A DNA stretch of 64,000 nucleotides from Pseudobutyrivibrio sp. 49 (GTDB lineage Bacteria; Bacillota; Clostridia; Lachnospirales; Lachnospiraceae): the NCBI RefSeq assembly GCF_900100545.1, contig NZ_FNDP01000005.1, positions 115,634-179,633 of the forward strand, in the 5' to 3' direction. The translations under genes and the position numbers were made by a program. Position 1 is the stretch's first letter. Each line of letters starts with the position of its first letter. Of this stretch, positions 43,853 to 53,216 are shown in pieces. A model generated the notes under the pieces. It had not been told where the DNA came from. It did no database searches and worked only from the letters and a program-made list of their open reading frames with translations.

Positions 43853-44025
43853 TTCCGCTTTCCTCCTTAATATTATAACTATGCTAACAGAGGAAGCACA
43901 CTACACAATACCTTGACTATATTATAGCATGTAAACATATTAATATCAGTATTTTGTTAATATCTAAACTATTTCTAGCTACTATAAGATGTTTTACATA
44001 GAGCAACCCTGTCTTAGGAATTATA

Positions 44026-44160
44026 TTATTCCGCTATAGCGGATTTGTCAATTCTTTTTACTCTCCCAAGCGCCTCTACAACATATGATCTTTTCTCCTT
44101 TGTTTGGCGACCAATATATTCTATTAAACTGCAGATATAGAATAAATCACTACTATTCAA
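44026..44160 (-). pseudogene. Truncated DUF3791-like small gene
   Basis: A 44-residue reading (NSSDLFYICSLIEYIGRQTKEKRSYVVEALG and on) matches the N terminus of small proteins that accompany DUF3990 genes in Firmicutes, which normally continue about 25-30 residues past LG with a helical end. Here it stops early at a perfect palindrome CCGCTATAGCGG (44031-44042). It starts at TTG overlapping the TGA of the preceding DUF3990 remnant (TTGA), a coupling relic. Family assignment rests on recalled patterns. Confidence 0.5.
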
Positions 44161-44363
44161 TTTTTACCCTCAATACTTTCTATATACTTCAACGAAGCAA
44201 GTGCTTTTGCTGAGTGAAAACTAATTTGATGTGTTGGATGCTTAAATTTTGCCAACGCCCAAAATGCTTCAAGCCACTCCTCTGTCATTTCATCAAACAC
44301 CTTTATCTTTAGGTCATCTGAAAGCGTATATTCATAAATATTAAATATACCTGCATCCACCAA
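44157..44363 (-). pseudogene. DUF3990 remnant
   Basis: A 68-residue reading retains the middle (IYEYTLSDDLKIKVFDEMTEEWLEA) and the extreme C terminus (HQISFHSAKALASLKYIES) of DUF3990 proteins, but the N-terminal YHGS-type part and the central IGPxAND block are missing. It begins at TTG with no ribosome site, only 5 nt from the stop of the HAD gene. This is best read as an internally deleted pseudogene. DUF3990 proteins look like ADP-ribosyltransferase-type or Fic-linked accessory proteins, but their role is unsettled. Confidence 0.6.
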
Positions 44364-44367
44364 TCAC

Positions 44368-46395
44368 CTACAGCACATCAACTATCTTCGTCATCCTTCC
44401 AAAAAATGGGTCCTCTACTACAAGTTCCCTAAACTTGCTATCTGTTATCTCAAGTTTCCCAACCAAAGATAGCATAGCCTCGTCTAATTGCTTATTAATC
44501 ACGCGCTGTTCCTCTGGCACAATACTTAGATAATCATCCACATACTCGAGGATTCCTTCCTGCATCTTCTGAACACATACTAAGTTTGCTTCACTTCTTG
44601 TTTCTGATGCATAAACAGGATTCCCATGCTCATCAAACTCGTCAACGGATGGCATTGGCGAAGTAAGAATAGTTTCCAAAATATAATAATTATCAAAGAT
44701 TACACTCTTATCCCGTTCTGCTTCTGTATAGAATGATTCAATTTTCAACCCTTTGTCAGACATAAACTCTGGTTCAAGCTGTAAAAAATACAATCCACAT
44801 AACTCTTGCGGCATCAGCTTTTTAAGAAAAAGCTGAGTAGTTCCCTTTGCCACGAAATCAAACACTACTGTGCATCCTGATGCCAGTCCAAGGCTATCGA
44901 TATACTCTTTATAATTTATCCTTTGGACTTCTGATTTCTTTAAAATTGCCTGAGTTCTATCCTCTCCTGGTTCAATACTAATTCCAAATCTGGTTCTAAG
45001 ATTTTCATCATCGCTTCCAAAAAATTTCATGCTGTCTATATAATCCAAATCCTCTTGACTCTCTATACCAGCTCTAATAGCAGCTGTCCTTGATGTAAGA
45101 AAATATACAACTTTTCCCTCTACATCAAGTCCAAGCTTATCGAAAATCTTCTCCATCAAATACCCATCTCTGGCACAGAGCAATACATTAGTCATTGATT
45201 CTTTTTTAACTTTTTCCTTAAACCAAAACGCAAAATCCAAAATCATCGGACCACAGATAAAATATCCTATGTTTCTTGCGTCAGTAATCTTGATTCTATT
45301 ATCATCCGCATCAAACTGAAACGGATTTGAAAATAACTTTGAAAGCATCAAACCAATCTTCACTTTATCCGACAAATTAATGGCAGACTCTTCCAAGCCG
45401 AAACATCCTACCGATTCATACAAATCTTTTGCTCCGTATATACGATAGTAATTAATACCTGCCTCAACCGCTTTCTCCACATCCACGTACTCGTCATCTC
45501 CGATATGAAGAATTTTCCTGCCAGCATACTGCTCTTTTAAAACATCAAACAAACCATTTGCTTTAGACTTCCCATACTCAGAAGATACAAAAACATCGTC
45601 CCATAAATCTAAGCCAAATTTACCAAGCATGCCTAGCAACTGTTCTTTTGAATAATAGCAATCTGTGGTAACTACTACTATCTTCCCATTTTCATTGGCA
45701 TACTTTATAACATCTGTCATTCCTTCTCTTAAAACAAATAAGGATGAATCAATTTCCCATTCCAGCTTTGCCAATTCTTTTGCGGATGCCCCATCAATAG
45801 TTCCCTCCGACAAAAGCCTCTCATATATCTCCACAAGCTTTGGTGCACCACCTACGGATAGTTCCTTTTCGACTGCAATTCTTTTTGAAGCAAAACCCGA
45901 AATTTCAGTCCCATTCCTTTTCAAGGCAGACTCTACCAAATAAAATACATCAGTATAAAACAATACTTTTCTACCAATAAACGTATCAAACAGATCAAAG
46001 CCAATCACATCTGCTTTATCGATAGCAGTCAACAAGTCCCTCTTCGTATATACGTTAATTCCACTAAAATCAAACTTAGCTTCCTTTATTTCTAATAAAT
46101 CATTCCCGCGAACATCATATACGGAAATTCCGTTTTCAAGGCAGACTTCCCTAATCCTTTTCGCAATTACCTTACACGAACCAGGACGAGCTACGACAAT
46201 AATCTGCTGCACCCCTGCTTCCACCGCCTTCTGCAGTGAAATAATTGGATAGCCATAAAGCTCCCCTTCTTCTCTAAACCCATCTAACAATCCAATAATT
46301 TTAGGCCCACCTCCCCACTGGGAAATGAGCCTTTCTGTTTCTGTGCCTAAACCATATAATGCAATTTTTTCTACTGCCAACTCTTCACTTTGCAT
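44368..46395 (-). CDS. HAD-like protein with N-terminal Rossmann-like module
   Basis: Last intact gene of the heptose locus. Residues about 8-100 form the locus's shared module (IALYGLGTETERL, IIGLLDG, QQIIVVARPG). A HAD-superfamily part follows: motif I GFDLFDTFIGRKV (near 150), motif II-type VVVTTDCY, and motif III/IV ILHIGDDEYVDV, like the COG5610 hydrolases of polysaccharide clusters. The C-terminal 300 residues (VLLCARDGYLMEKIF, VVFDFVAKGTTQLFL) look like a second related domain without a full HAD set. Start at ATG 46395 overlaps gmhB by 25 nt. A phosphatase or glycan-transfer role is possible; function unknown. Confidence 0.72.
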   Translation of the reverse strand: MQSEELAVEKIALYGLGTETERLISQWGGGPKIIGLLDGFREEGELYGYPIISLQKAVEAGVQQIIVVARPGSCKVIAKRIREVCLENGISVYDVRGNDLLEIKEAKFDFSGINVYTKRDLLTAIDKADVIGFDLFDTFIGRKVLFYTDVFYLVESALKRNGTEISGFASKRIAVEKELSVGGAPKLVEIYERLLSEGTIDGASAKELAKLEWEIDSSLFVLREGMTDVIKYANENGKIVVVTTDCYYSKEQLLGMLGKFGLDLWDDVFVSSEYGKSKANGLFDVLKEQYAGRKILHIGDDEYVDVEKAVEAGINYYRIYGAKDLYESVGCFGLEESAINLSDKVKIGLMLSKLFSNPFQFDADDNRIKITDARNIGYFICGPMILDFAFWFKEKVKKESMTNVLLCARDGYLMEKIFDKLGLDVEGKVVYFLTSRTAAIRAGIESQEDLDYIDSMKFFGSDDENLRTRFGISIEPGEDRTQAILKKSEVQRINYKEYIDSLGLASGCTVVFDFVAKGTTQLFLKKLMPQELCGLYFLQLEPEFMSDKGLKIESFYTEAERDKSVIFDNYYILETILTSPMPSVDEFDEHGNPVYASETRSEANLVCVQKMQEGILEYVDDYLSIVPEEQRVINKQLDEAMLSLVGKLEITDSKFRELVVEDPFFGRMTKIVDVL

Positions 46396-46880
46396 ACAAC
46401 ATCATCCCAATCAACTGCATCTCTTCCTAACAATATCCCCCGAACTGGAGCCTCATTGCATATCGCCAAATCTCTTTCCTTATCTCCTATGGCGATGCTC
46501 CTACTCATATCGATATTAAAATCCTTTTGTGCCTGCCAAAACAATCCCGTCTTTGGCTTTCTGCATTCACACTCACATCGATATTTCTCAACTACTGCAT
46601 CTGACAAATGTGGACAGTAGTAGCTAGCAGAAATGTGCACACCTTTTAATTCCAAATCATCCTTAAGCCATGAATCGATTATCTTGTAATCCTCTTCAGT
46701 GTAATATCCTCGCCCTATTCCAGATTGATTGGTCACAACAATCAAAAGATACCCCAAATCCTGCAACGCTCTAAGCCCTTCAACCGCACCTGGCAAATAC
46801 TCAAAATCCTCTATCTTATATAAATAATCCTTATCAATATTTATTGTCCCATCTCGGTCAAGAAAAACTACTTTATTCAT
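46371..46880 (-). CDS. gmhB: D-glycero-D-manno-heptose 1,7-bisphosphate phosphatase
   Basis: Removes the 7-phosphate from heptose 1,7-bisphosphate, the third step to ADP-heptose. The HAD core is intact: VVFLDRDGTIN (nucleophile Asp), VVTNQSGIGRGYY, CRKPKTGLF and IGDKERDLAICNEA. The zinc-binding insert YYCPHLS...CECECRKP has the Cys/His pattern of GmhB. I place the start at ATG 46878-46880 (MNKVVFLDRDG, 169 aa), five nt after GAGGAA; the ATG overlaps the last codons of gmhA, so the genes are coupled. Confidence 0.93.
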   Translation of the reverse strand: MNKVVFLDRDGTINIDKDYLYKIEDFEYLPGAVEGLRALQDLGYLLIVVTNQSGIGRGYYTEEDYKIIDSWLKDDLELKGVHISASYYCPHLSDAVVEKYRCECECRKPKTGLFWQAQKDFNIDMSRSIAIGDKERDLAICNEAPVRGILLGRDAVDWDDVVCKVKSWQ

Positions 46881-47442
46881 AATCTTCCTCAGCAATCTCG
46901 CAGATAATATGACCAATCATAATGTGTGATTCCTGAATTCGCGCGGTATTCTCACCAGGTACAACAATAGGAATATCCACAACATCCTTAATTTTTCCTC
47001 CCGTTTTTCCCAATAACCCTATGGTCTTCGTTCCATGCTTCTTAGCCTCTAAGATAGCTCGATAAACATTTTCAGAATTTCCACTGGTACTAATTCCAAT
47101 GACAACATCTGCAGAATGTGCTATTCCACTGAGGATTCTCGCATATACTTCGTCATAGCTATAATCATTTGAGATGGCGGTCAAAGCAGCAATATCAGCA
47201 TTCAAAGATATTGCAGGCAATGATTTACGTTCTTTTTGAAAACGTCCAGAAAGCTCCGCTCCAATGTGAATTGAATCCGACGCAGATCCACCATTTCCGC
47301 AAAGATAAACTTTTCCACCATCAATAAAGGTCTGCTTTACCAACTTTCCCGCAGCCTCAATCCTACTGAGTAGTTCCTTGTCTTCAAGAATATTCTTTTT
47401 TACAGCTATACTCTCTGCAATTCTGTCTTCAACAATCCCCAT
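46873..47442 (-). CDS. gmhA: Sedoheptulose 7-phosphate isomerase
   Basis: First step of the heptose route: sedoheptulose 7-phosphate to D-glycero-D-manno-heptose 7-phosphate. The 189-residue SIS-domain protein has VYLCGNGGSASDSIHIGAELSGRF, ISTSGNSENVYRAI, IGLLGKTGG and the C-terminal IQESHIMIGHIICEIAE histidine block that carries the catalytic residues in GmhA. It lies 3 nt after hldE and overlaps gmhB by 8 nt. Confidence 0.95.
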   Translation of the reverse strand: MGIVEDRIAESIAVKKNILEDKELLSRIEAAGKLVKQTFIDGGKVYLCGNGGSASDSIHIGAELSGRFQKERKSLPAISLNADIAALTAISNDYSYDEVYARILSGIAHSADVVIGISTSGNSENVYRAILEAKKHGTKTIGLLGKTGGKIKDVVDIPIVVPGENTARIQESHIMIGHIICEIAEEDYE

Positions 47443-47445
47443 TTT

Positions 47446-48879
47446 TTAGCTCCTTTTCATCTTCTCTACAATACCAGTAGTTGATTTTCCCGGAACAAAA
47501 TCTATAATCTTTACTTCCCCTCCATTTGCCATTACAAAGTCCGCACCTGCTATTTCTTCCACTTTGTAGTCTCCACCTTTTACAAGAACATCTGGTGCAA
47601 TCTTCTCAATTAATCCCGCTGGTGTATCCTCCTTAAATTCCACAACGTAATCCACAAAATCAAGAGATGATAATATCGTCATCCTATCTTTGCACGTATT
47701 GATAGGGCGTGATTCTCCTTTCAATCTCCTTACTGAATCATCACTATTAACTCCAATCACGAGGATATCTCCCAACCTTTTAGCCTTTCGCAAATACGTA
47801 ATATGCCCTACATGTAAAATATCAAAGCAGCCATTCGTAAATACGATTTTCTTTCCACTGTCTTTGGCGCGGACAAGAGGGTCTAATCCGCCTTCGTGAT
47901 AGTAATCCAAGATGCCCGCAGCCTTTGAGCGACCATCATCCTGCATTGCTGCACATACTTCGTCAGGATACACAATGCTTGTACCAACTTTTGATACCTG
48001 AACACCTGCTGCATAATTCGCAACAATCATGGCATGCTCGATGTCAGTGCCCTTCACCAATTCCGCTGCAAGGTATGCAATAGAGGTGTCTCCTGCACCA
48101 GTAACATCGTAGACTTCGCTGGCTACACTTTTGATACTACTTAACAAGCCATCCTTATTTACTAATATCATTCCATCTGCACCAAGAGTAGCTAACACAT
48201 ATTCACATCCTGCCTTAATACATAATGTTTTAGCTGCCTCTACAGCAGATGCAACTGTACTGGTGTCGCATCCTGAAAGTTCCGCCAGTTCTTTTCTATT
48301 CGGTTTCAACAGCGTTGCTTTACTGTACTTCGAAACATTTTTATCTTTAACATCAACTAATGTTTTAATACCATATTTATTAGCAAGTTCAATTATCCTT
48401 TTCGTAGTATTATCAGTTAGAAACCCCTTTAAATAATCCGAAAGGATGATTAGTCCAAAATCCTGTATGCCAGCCTCTAGGCTTTTAAAAGCATCATCCA
48501 AAAAATCATCGGAAATTGGGCTGGTATCTTCTCTATCTACTCGTAGTATCTGTTGATTACCTGGGCCAATATAACGTAATTTCGAAATCGTTTTGTAATC
48601 GTCTTTGACAAGCAAATAATCTGTTTCAATACCGCTGTCTTCCAACTGTTCTTTTAATATGTTTCCATAATTATCATTACCTGAAATAGCAAAAAACACC
48701 GTAGGCACTCCTATAGCCGACACGTTGACAGCTACATTGGCAGCACCTCCCGGTGAATATTTTCTGTTTCCTTTTTCTAAAAATACTGGCACTGGCGCCT
48801 CTGGAGATATTCTGTTAACATCTCCGAAATGATATGAATCAAGCATAGCATCGCCAACGACCAAAATTTTCTTCCCCAT
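47446..48879 (-). CDS. hldE: Bifunctional heptose 7-phosphate kinase / heptose 1-phosphate adenylyltransferase
   Basis: Phosphorylates heptose 7-phosphate at C1 and later adds AMP to give ADP-D-glycero-D-manno-heptose. The N-terminal PfkB kinase (about 1-315) has GDAMLDSYHFGDVNRISPEAPVPV, GGAANVAVNVSAIG and VTGAGDTSIAYL. The C-terminal nucleotidyltransferase (about 340-477) has VFTNGCFDILHVGHITYL with the HxGH motif, VNSDDSVRRLKG and VLVKGGDYK. Both halves are complete and fused as in Escherichia coli HldE; at 477 residues the length is equal. Transcribed between hldD and gmhA. Confidence 0.96.
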   Translation of the reverse strand: MGKKILVVGDAMLDSYHFGDVNRISPEAPVPVFLEKGNRKYSPGGAANVAVNVSAIGVPTVFFAISGNDNYGNILKEQLEDSGIETDYLLVKDDYKTISKLRYIGPGNQQILRVDREDTSPISDDFLDDAFKSLEAGIQDFGLIILSDYLKGFLTDNTTKRIIELANKYGIKTLVDVKDKNVSKYSKATLLKPNRKELAELSGCDTSTVASAVEAAKTLCIKAGCEYVLATLGADGMILVNKDGLLSSIKSVASEVYDVTGAGDTSIAYLAAELVKGTDIEHAMIVANYAAGVQVSKVGTSIVYPDEVCAAMQDDGRSKAAGILDYYHEGGLDPLVRAKDSGKKIVFTNGCFDILHVGHITYLRKAKRLGDILVIGVNSDDSVRRLKGESRPINTCKDRMTILSSLDFVDYVVEFKEDTPAGLIEKIAPDVLVKGGDYKVEEIAGADFVMANGGEVKIIDFVPGKSTTGIVEKMKRS

Positions 48880-48896
48880 ATCAGCCCCCGTTTATA

Positions 48897-49880
48897 CTAA
48901 TAAACCATCTTATTCTTAGCTAAATGATTAATTACATAATCCTTCACACCAGCATCTACATCCATAAACTCATCAGTGTAGCCTATGTCACGTAGCTTTC
49001 CCATTTCAGCTTTAGTATGATACTGATACTTTCCCCTCAAATGTTCCGGCATTTCTATAAACTCAATATTAGGCTCTTTTCCAACTGCATAAAATACTGC
49101 AGAAACCAACTCTTCAAAAGTCTGAGCTCTGCCAGTACCGACATTATAAATTCCACTATATTCAGGATGCTCGATAAAATATTTGATTACATTACATACA
49201 TCCTTTACATATACAAAATCCCTCTCTTGCGCACCATCCGCATACTTTGGATTGCAAGATTTAAATAGTTTTATCTTTCCAGTTTCCACCATTTGATTAT
49301 ATCCGTGAAAAACCATGCTGGCCATGCTGCCTTTACAATATTCATTAGGTCCATAAACATTAAAGAACTTGAGACCTACATATTGAGAAGGAGTCTTATC
49401 CTGTTTCAATGACCACTGATCAAACACTTGCTTTGAATAGCCATAGCCATTTAGTGGACGTAATTCATTAATATTCATCTTGTCATCAAAACCATTCTCG
49501 CCATCGCCATATGTAGCAGCAGAGCTGGCATAAATAAGTGGTATATTTCGTTTTGTGCAAAAATTCCACATAGCCTTAGTATATTCAACATTATTAAGCC
49601 ATAAGTAATCGAAATTCAGCTCAGTTGTAGATGAACATGCCCCCATGTGGATAATAATATCAGTATCATCATATTCACCAGATGCTAATTCAGGCAAAAA
49701 ACGGTCTTTATTAACGTATTTACGATATCTTTTATTAACCAGATTCATCCATTTATTTGTAGAGCCAATATTATCTACAACTACTATATCCTCAATGCCA
49801 TTATCGTTTAGCATCCTAAGCACGCAGCTCCCTATAAAACCAGCTCCACCTGTTAATATGACTTTCATATTGTTTTTCAT
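48897..49880 (-). CDS. hldD: ADP-L-glycero-D-manno-heptose 6-epimerase
   Basis: Last step, converting ADP-D,D-heptose to ADP-L,D-heptose. The SDR fold has ILTGGAGFIGSCV, HMGACSSTTELNFDY, ASSAATYGDG and the catalytic tyrosine/lysine in GYGYSKQVFD. The family-specific FFNVYGPNEYCKGSMASMVFH is very close to enteric HldD, which separates it from UDP-sugar epimerases. It starts within the stop of the preceding GT9 gene (TAATG). With HldD present the organism should make the L,D form, not only D,D-heptose. Confidence 0.95.
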   Translation of the reverse strand: MKNNMKVILTGGAGFIGSCVLRMLNDNGIEDIVVVDNIGSTNKWMNLVNKRYRKYVNKDRFLPELASGEYDDTDIIIHMGACSSTTELNFDYLWLNNVEYTKAMWNFCTKRNIPLIYASSAATYGDGENGFDDKMNINELRPLNGYGYSKQVFDQWSLKQDKTPSQYVGLKFFNVYGPNEYCKGSMASMVFHGYNQMVETGKIKLFKSCNPKYADGAQERDFVYVKDVCNVIKYFIEHPEYSGIYNVGTGRAQTFEELVSAVFYAVGKEPNIEFIEMPEHLRGKYQYHTKAEMGKLRDIGYTDEFMDVDAGVKDYVINHLAKNKMVY

Positions 49881-51289
49881 TACTTGCCCCCTAATACTTC
49901 ATCTACCTTATCCATCACCATCTCTACTGTAATATTCTCCATACATAAAGGCTTTTCATACCCTTTTGCACATTGATACATATTTTTGTACAATCCAAAA
50001 CATCCATTACAATCCTTAGATACAATATTAATGTTTTGCTTGTACCCATATATTTCTACTGGAGTTGGACCAAATAATACTACACACTTGGTTCCTAACT
50101 GCGTGGCCATATGTACCAATCCACCATCTATATCGATATGTAGGCGTGAATTCTTTAAAATATATGCCAGATTTTCAAATGGTTCTCCTTTAAAGCTACA
50201 ATTCACTCCTTTGATAGTCTCTGCAGCGGCATCTCCAACCTGTATTACAATCATTCCTGGATGCCTTTTGTAAATCTCCTCCACCAGATTATTAAATTTC
50301 TCTAACGCCCATGCCTTAGAAACCAAGCTTCCATCAGAACATTTTCCGTTTCCATAATTAACTGTGATGTATTGCTTTTCCATAATATCCTGATATAAAA
50401 ACCACCTTTTTCCACCCTCAGTCAGCAGTATATCCACCTTATCTGAAATATTTAAAGCATCTCCGCATCCAAACCACGAATAGCAATTCTGCCCAAGATA
50501 GATTCTCCGTCCCATTAAAGAATACAAAGGGGTCTTCATATTTGCCGACTCATTGTCGCAGAATTCTATAACACCATTTACGGCTTTCACAAATGACTGG
50601 TTCTCTGAAAAAATCCCATCATTAAATCGATCAACTCTAATATATGCCCCACCCTCAATAAAGATAGCTAGTGCATATTTTTCATGATTCAACTCATATC
50701 TTATTCCTATATTAGGGATAATTGCGTTTATGTGCTCATCATCTTCATAGAGATACTCCAGCATTTCCTGTGTATCTACGTTAAAAATGTCTATTAGGCA
50801 CCCATCTTCTAAATCGCAAATAGCTTTTACAAAACTTTTTTGAATAATCATATCGCCAATACCACCAGTTACGGATATGGCAATCGATTTTTCTGTAAGC
50901 TCATATGCAGGGTTTTCAACTAGTTCCGAATCTGCACCGCCAAAAATATTAATGTTCTCAGTATCCCTTAATAACGTATATACGATTTTAGATTCAGGTA
51001 CATCTTCAGCCTTTAAAACTAACAGTATTTCATTTAGCCAATCTGCTTTTTGAAGAGCAATTACTACATAATCATATTGTAACTCTTTTATAGAATCTGG
51101 CGCATACACCGGAACTCTCATATTACTGTAATTGAAATAATTCTTATCAATCATACCAACCACTTCACAATAACCAGTAATTAAAATTTGGCGCAAGTAC
51201 TCCTGCCCCATCACTCCAGTGCCATAAATCAACACTTTCGAATGAGGCTTTATTTTTTCGTATGGAAATAAATATTGGTATGAATCCAT
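49880..51289 (-). CDS. Rossmann-like module fused to a GT9 (heptosyltransferase-type) glycosyltransferase
   Basis: Probable heptosyltransferase using ADP-heptose made by the next four genes. Residues about 15-110 form the shared module (KVLIYGTGVMGQEYLRQI, EVVGMIDKN, YDYVVIALQ). The GT9 part starts at IAISVTGGIGDMIIQKSFVKAI and ends in IDIDGGLVHMATQLGTKCVVLFGPTPVEIYGY. It is followed by a four-cysteine motif, CNGC, then YQC, then LCME. ATG at 51289 follows GAGGAG. Cytoplasmic; no signal or membrane segment. Donor identity is inferred from linkage. Confidence 0.82.
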   Translation of the reverse strand: MDSYQYLFPYEKIKPHSKVLIYGTGVMGQEYLRQILITGYCEVVGMIDKNYFNYSNMRVPVYAPDSIKELQYDYVVIALQKADWLNEILLVLKAEDVPESKIVYTLLRDTENINIFGGADSELVENPAYELTEKSIAISVTGGIGDMIIQKSFVKAICDLEDGCLIDIFNVDTQEMLEYLYEDDEHINAIIPNIGIRYELNHEKYALAIFIEGGAYIRVDRFNDGIFSENQSFVKAVNGVIEFCDNESANMKTPLYSLMGRRIYLGQNCYSWFGCGDALNISDKVDILLTEGGKRWFLYQDIMEKQYITVNYGNGKCSDGSLVSKAWALEKFNNLVEEIYKRHPGMIVIQVGDAAAETIKGVNCSFKGEPFENLAYILKNSRLHIDIDGGLVHMATQLGTKCVVLFGPTPVEIYGYKQNINIVSKDCNGCFGLYKNMYQCAKGYEKPLCMENITVEMVMDKVDEVLGGK

Positions 51290-51337
51290 ACTATCTCCTC
51301 ATAAAGCTAATATTAATTCCGACAGTTACCTAATTTC

Positions 51338-53200
51338 TTATCCACTTAACACCCTAGCAACAATCTTTTCCCTTGGCACTCCATGCTCTACAAGGAATCT
51401 CTTTACCTCCTCAGACACCTTACGACTCTGAATCGCGATTACAACATAGTCATAGTCAGACTCTTGCAAAGTCGCAATATGATTTGGCTCATAGCAAACC
51501 ACGTCAGCATTCTCACGATTCCATATTTCTGGCTTTCTGTCTAATATGCAAACCACATCCGCATACTTAGTCTGCTTCAACTCTTCTACGTAGGATTTTC
51601 CAGAGATTCCAGCGCCATATATAACCACTCTGCTACGTCTCTCTACTAAATCAAATGGAAAATAAGCATGATACTCATCATCCTTTAATGCATATAAACG
51701 CAAAACATCTATGTAGGCATCTTCTCCATTTTTAGCCATAAACCAGGATGCTCTATGCTGACCGTCCTGGATTAGATTATTGCTATCTATAATCACATAT
51801 TTCTTTTGACTAATTCCCTCATTATCCAGCTTTTGATATAGCTCAGCACACTTCGATAACGAGTGCACATCGTCACCAAAATCTGACCGCAGCTCATTAA
51901 CATACTTTTTATATACGTCAACATCACCATGAGCCATTGCATATGCTGGGGAGTCCTTCAAAGATTTTATCGCAAATCTACCATTTACTGGAAAATGAGC
52001 CTTGAGACTTCCAACTGGTACCTTTTCTATCTCATAATGAAGAACGCACATATTACTTAGAAAAGCTCTCTTATATGTTTCATCAAGTATAATATCCGCA
52101 TCTTGGTACAGCTGTTCATTACACGAATCCAAACACTTATCATTATTCTTTATTCTATTCAGACAATCCCAAGCAACTATCCTTTCAAACACCTTGCCAG
52201 GAGTTATAGACTCCATGCATGGCGGCACATCAAATCCTCTAGGACATCTATCCATCCAATAATCTACAAGCCTTGCGCACCAATGAGGACATCCTTCGGA
52301 TGTGATATTGATATTATCATCATATCCACAGTACTCTGCTGGAGTATGTCCAAATAAAACAACAGAAGTCCCTGCATCCATGGCTCGCCTATAATGAACC
52401 ATGCCACAATCTCCATCGATATGCAGCCAGGCATGCTTTAATACAATCCCAAGTTCATTCCAGGATGTTTTGCTTAACAAATCTACATCCACGTCTGGAA
52501 TTCTTTCACTATTACTTTCTTCTCCCAACTGAACATTTTTTTTATCGGGATAATATAAATGCAGTAGACTAATCAGCTTCTCATAATGTGAGATTGGCCA
52601 TAACCTTGGATTCTCTTTATTTGATGAAGATGGCGTTGCCCCCCTCTGTATCGTGATGTACGAGCCATCTTCCAATCCGTATTTACGAAGAAATCCCAAG
52701 TCATCATTTATTTCAAGCTTCCAAGAATAGCTTCTTTCCATGCCCAAAATTGACATGGCATCCATTCCATTTAAAACGTTCTTTTTGTTATTGATTCCAT
52801 AAACATAAGCCTGATAATTCTCGTTAGGGTGACTAAATCCATATCTCCTAAATGGTTCATTTGAAAACTCACGCCAACGAGATAACAACTGATGCAACTT
52901 CGGACTCAATACTTCCACAGATTCCGCTTCATTCAACACATCTGGATAAAACTCCAACTGAACAAAAGCATCACAGTCATAACCCATGTTGCTCTTATCA
53001 GGTGTATAGTAGGCAGATATAAACGACTGATTTTCCATCAGCAAATTGTTGAACTCTACAGACTTATGGCCAAACACCACGATATCAACCTTCTCCCCAT
53101 CAAGGTATTTAGCTACGCAATATATAAAGTTCATCTGAACAAATCTGTTTCCCGCTCCACCGTCCATAAGAAAGGCGAGCTTTAAACTCTTTTCATTCAT
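51338..53200 (-). CDS. GT9-type glycosyltransferase with ParB-like and Rossmann-like C-terminal domains
   Basis: Three-part protein of 620 residues. Residues about 5-340 are GT9-like (LAFLMDGGAGNRFVQMNFIYC, ITIQRGATP, HIDGDCGMVHYRRAMDAGTSVVLFGHTP) and end with four cysteines: CPHWC, then DRC, then PCMESITP. Residues about 395-510 contain VIIDSNNLIQDGQHRASWFMAKNG, which looks like the DGxHR motif of ParB/sulfiredoxin-like folds. Residues about 525-620 are the shared module (RVVIYGAGISGKSYVEEL, DYVVIAIQSRK). This fusion is unfamiliar to me. The ParB-like part may bind nucleotide or act as a kinase-like accessory domain. Confidence 0.75.
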   Translation of the reverse strand: MNEKSLKLAFLMDGGAGNRFVQMNFIYCVAKYLDGEKVDIVVFGHKSVEFNNLLMENQSFISAYYTPDKSNMGYDCDAFVQLEFYPDVLNEAESVEVLSPKLHQLLSRWREFSNEPFRRYGFSHPNENYQAYVYGINNKKNVLNGMDAMSILGMERSYSWKLEINDDLGFLRKYGLEDGSYITIQRGATPSSSNKENPRLWPISHYEKLISLLHLYYPDKKNVQLGEESNSERIPDVDVDLLSKTSWNELGIVLKHAWLHIDGDCGMVHYRRAMDAGTSVVLFGHTPAEYCGYDDNINITSEGCPHWCARLVDYWMDRCPRGFDVPPCMESITPGKVFERIVAWDCLNRIKNNDKCLDSCNEQLYQDADIILDETYKRAFLSNMCVLHYEIEKVPVGSLKAHFPVNGRFAIKSLKDSPAYAMAHGDVDVYKKYVNELRSDFGDDVHSLSKCAELYQKLDNEGISQKKYVIIDSNNLIQDGQHRASWFMAKNGEDAYIDVLRLYALKDDEYHAYFPFDLVERRSRVVIYGAGISGKSYVEELKQTKYADVVCILDRKPEIWNRENADVVCYEPNHIATLQESDYDYVVIAIQSRKVSEEVKRFLVEHGVPREKIVARVLSG

Positions 53201-53216
53201 AACTCACACCGCCCTT

